DNA of 7,671 nucleotides, from positions 1 through 7,671 of the forward strand of contig JAGTVE010000249.1 of the NCBI GenBank assembly GCA_018224485.1, written 5' to 3'. Origin of the DNA: Thioalkalivibrio sp. (lineage in GTDB: Bacteria; Pseudomonadota; Gammaproteobacteria; Ectothiorhodospirales; Ectothiorhodospiraceae). The position numbers were made by a program, and so were the translations under genes. The notes below the pieces were generated by a model that saw nothing but the letters and a program-made list of their open reading frames with translations, was not told where the DNA came from and made no database searches. Shown piece after piece: positions 6,131-7,671 of the stretch (position 1 is the stretch's first letter; each line of letters starts with the position of its first letter).

Positions 6131-6173
6131 CCGGACACCGCCCTCGCGGGCAACGCGTCACCTCAGGAGCATC

Positions 6174-7671
6174 ATGACCACCGCCGTGATCACCCCGGAA
6201 AAGGCCGAGAGCCTGGCCGGCCTCTTCCGCGAACGGGTGCATGCGAACCCCACCAAGATCGCCTACCGGCAGTACGACCACGCCCGCGGGGACTGGGTGC
6301 GGTGTACCTGGGCCGACCTGGCGGCGGAGGTCGGGCGCTGGCAGTTCGCACTGCGGCGCGAGGGGCTCGAACCGGGCGACCGCGTCGCGATGATGCTGCG
6401 CAACTGCCGGGAGTGGGTGACCTTCGACCAGGCGGCGCTGGGTCTCGGACTGATCACCATACCGCTGTACACCGACGACCGCGCCGACAACATCGCCTAT
6501 ATCCTGGAACAGGCCGGCGTGAAGCTGCTGCTGGTGGAGGGCAAGATCCAGTGGCGCCGCCTCGCCCCGGCGCGGGACCGGATGCCGACAGTGAAGAGCA
6601 TCATCTCGCTGCACAGCATCGAGGACGAGGACCTGCCCGGCGATCCGCGCCTGAAGATGGCCCCCGACTGGCTGTTCGGGCTGGACGGCGAGCTGATCAC
6701 CCGCTCCGTGGAACCAGACGCGCTGGCGACCATCGTCTACACCTCCGGCACCACCGGCCGGCCCAAGGGGGTGATGCTGTCGCACCGCAACATCCTGTTC
6801 AATGCCCACGCCGCTTCGCAGTGCGGGCCCCTGAACCAGGACGACATCTTTCTCTCCTTCCTGCCGCTCTCGCACACACTGGAGCGGACCGCCGGCTGCT
6901 ACCTGCCGATGATGATCGGCGCTGAGGTGGCCTTCGCCCGCTCGATTCCGCAGCTGGGCGAGGATCTGACCGTGATCCGGCCGACCGTTCTGATCTCCGT
7001 GCCCCGCATCTACGAGAGCGTGTACGCGAAGATCCAGACCGGGCTGAAGCAGAAATCGGCCTTCGCGCGGAGGCTGTTTCGGCTCACCGTCGACACCGGC
7101 TGGGCCCGCTTCGAGCACGAACAGGGACGCGTAGGCTGGTCCCCGCGCCTGCTGCTCTGGCCCCTGCTCGACCGGCTCGTGGCCCGCAAGGTCCGCGCGC
7201 GCCTGGGCGGCCGCATGCAGTATGCAGTTTGCGGCGGCGCACCCCTGCCACCCCCGATCGCACGCTTCTTCACCGGCCTCGGCCTGCCCGTCTACCACGG
7301 CTATGGTCTGACCGAATCGAGTCCCGTGGTCAGCGCGAACCGCCCGGACGACAACCTGCCCGCCTCGATCGGCCTGCCCCTGCCGGGAGTGGAGACGCGT
7401 GTGGGACCGAAGGACGAACTGCTGACACGCAGTCCCTCGGTGATGCTCGGCTACTGGCAGAACGAAGAGGCCACGAAGGCCGCGATCGACGAAGACGGAT
7501 GGCTGCACACCGGCGACAAGGCGCGCTTCGACGAACGGGGCCATATCTTCATCACCGGCCGGATCAAGGACATCATCGTGCTCGGCAACGGCGAGAAGCT
7601 CCCGCCGGCCGACATGGAGATGGCGATCCAGCTCGACAGCCTGTTCGAACAGGTGATGCTTGTCGGGGAGG
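6174..7671 (+). CDS. Long-chain acyl-CoA synthetase (AMP-forming), truncated by window edge
   Basis: Adenylate-forming enzyme that activates a fatty acid with ATP and joins it to CoA, for beta-oxidation or lipid synthesis. 499 residues are visible and the frame is open at the edge; FadD15/FAA-type enzymes are about 590-610. Motifs run in order: Y189-T-S-G-T-T-G-R-P-K-G (ATP loop), L-P-L-S-H-T-L-E-R (typical of the long-chain group), Y377-G-L-T-E381 (adenine/acyl pocket), T-G-D448 (ATP ribose), and G462-R-I-K-D-I-I (hinge between domains) followed by N-G-E-K-L-P-P-A-D-M-E. The missing part is most of the C-terminal lid domain. AGGAG lies just upstream of ATG (6165-6169, four-base gap). It probably has its own promoter and looks like an ordinary chromosomal gene unrelated to the metal operon. 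Chain-length preference cannot be told, so no symbol is given. Confidence 0.95.
   Translation, partial: MTTAVITPEKAESLAGLFRERVHANPTKIAYRQYDHARGDWVRCTWADLAAEVGRWQFALRREGLEPGDRVAMMLRNCREWVTFDQAALGLGLITIPLYTDDRADNIAYILEQAGVKLLLVEGKIQWRRLAPARDRMPTVKSIISLHSIEDEDLPGDPRLKMAPDWLFGLDGELITRSVEPDALATIVYTSGTTGRPKGVMLSHRNILFNAHAASQCGPLNQDDIFLSFLPLSHTLERTAGCYLPMMIGAEVAFARSIPQLGEDLTVIRPTVLISVPRIYESVYAKIQTGLKQKSAFARRLFRLTVDTGWARFEHEQGRVGWSPRLLLWPLLDRLVARKVRARLGGRMQYAVCGGAPLPPPIARFFTGLGLPVYHGYGLTESSPVVSANRPDDNLPASIGLPLPGVETRVGPKDELLTRSPSVMLGYWQNEEATKAAIDEDGWLHTGDKARFDERGHIFITGRIKDIIVLGNGEKLPPADMEMAIQLDSLFEQVMLVGE

Noticed and set aside
5550..7544. 664-residue open frame on the minus strand opposite the transporter and the acyl-CoA synthetase
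   Set aside because: It lies wholly antisense to two genes with complete family motifs. Its product is rich in His, Gln, Arg and Gly, as expected from GC-rich antisense codons, and shows no domain.
1..7671. CRISPR arrays, tRNA or rRNA genes, insertion sequences, phage genes or a defence system
   Set aside because: No regularly spaced repeats, no transposase or integrase motifs, no terminal inverted repeats and no cloverleaf-like spacer were seen; almost every base is explained by chromosomal metabolic and transport genes.

Overview
The window is high-GC bacterial DNA (roughly two thirds G+C by eye), densely coded, with strong Shine-Dalgarno sites. The gene set (bacterial ferredoxin-NADP reductase, stand-alone HisI, FadD15/FAA-type acyl-CoA synthetase, TehA/SLAC1 channel) suggests a proteobacterium. 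My best guess is a gammaproteobacterium of the Ectothiorhodospiraceae/Chromatiales kind, but the sequence alone does not fix this.

Layout. 1-788 (minus) is a 5'-complete, 3'-truncated TehA/SLAC1-family membrane protein. A 221-bp divergent spacer separates it from fpr (1010-1762, plus, TTG start). fpr converges on an M14-type zinc hydrolase of the AstE/aspartoacylase family (1802-2821, minus), with a GC-rich hairpin between the two stop codons. A 224-bp divergent spacer (2822-3045) then leads into a tight three-gene plus-strand operon: hisI (3046-3519), cysS (3516-4928, ATGA overlap) and a NicO-superfamily metal transporter (4944-6062, 15-bp gap). After a 111-bp spacer a long-chain acyl-CoA synthetase (6174 onward) runs off the right edge.

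The most interesting part is 2985-6062. hisI and cysS are an odd pair outside a histidine operon, and both enzymes bind zinc. The gene that follows them encodes a NicO/ZevB-like transporter with a Cys/His-rich loop. Upstream of hisI lies TGTTACTGTCTAACA, which has the same 15-bp geometry as the gammaproteobacterial Zur operator core (TGTTATAnTATAACA, 11 of 14 defined positions). I infer a zinc-limitation operon: reserve copies of zinc enzymes co-expressed with a metal transporter under Zur. This rests on context and a motif match and has not been tested. The CysRS also looks more like the alphaproteobacterial type than the E. coli type, which suggests acquisition or a paralogue.

The flanking genes (TehA/SLAC1 channel, Fpr, acyl-CoA synthetase) look like ordinary chromosomal genes. 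All larger antisense reading frames are explained as GC-driven shadows of these genes.
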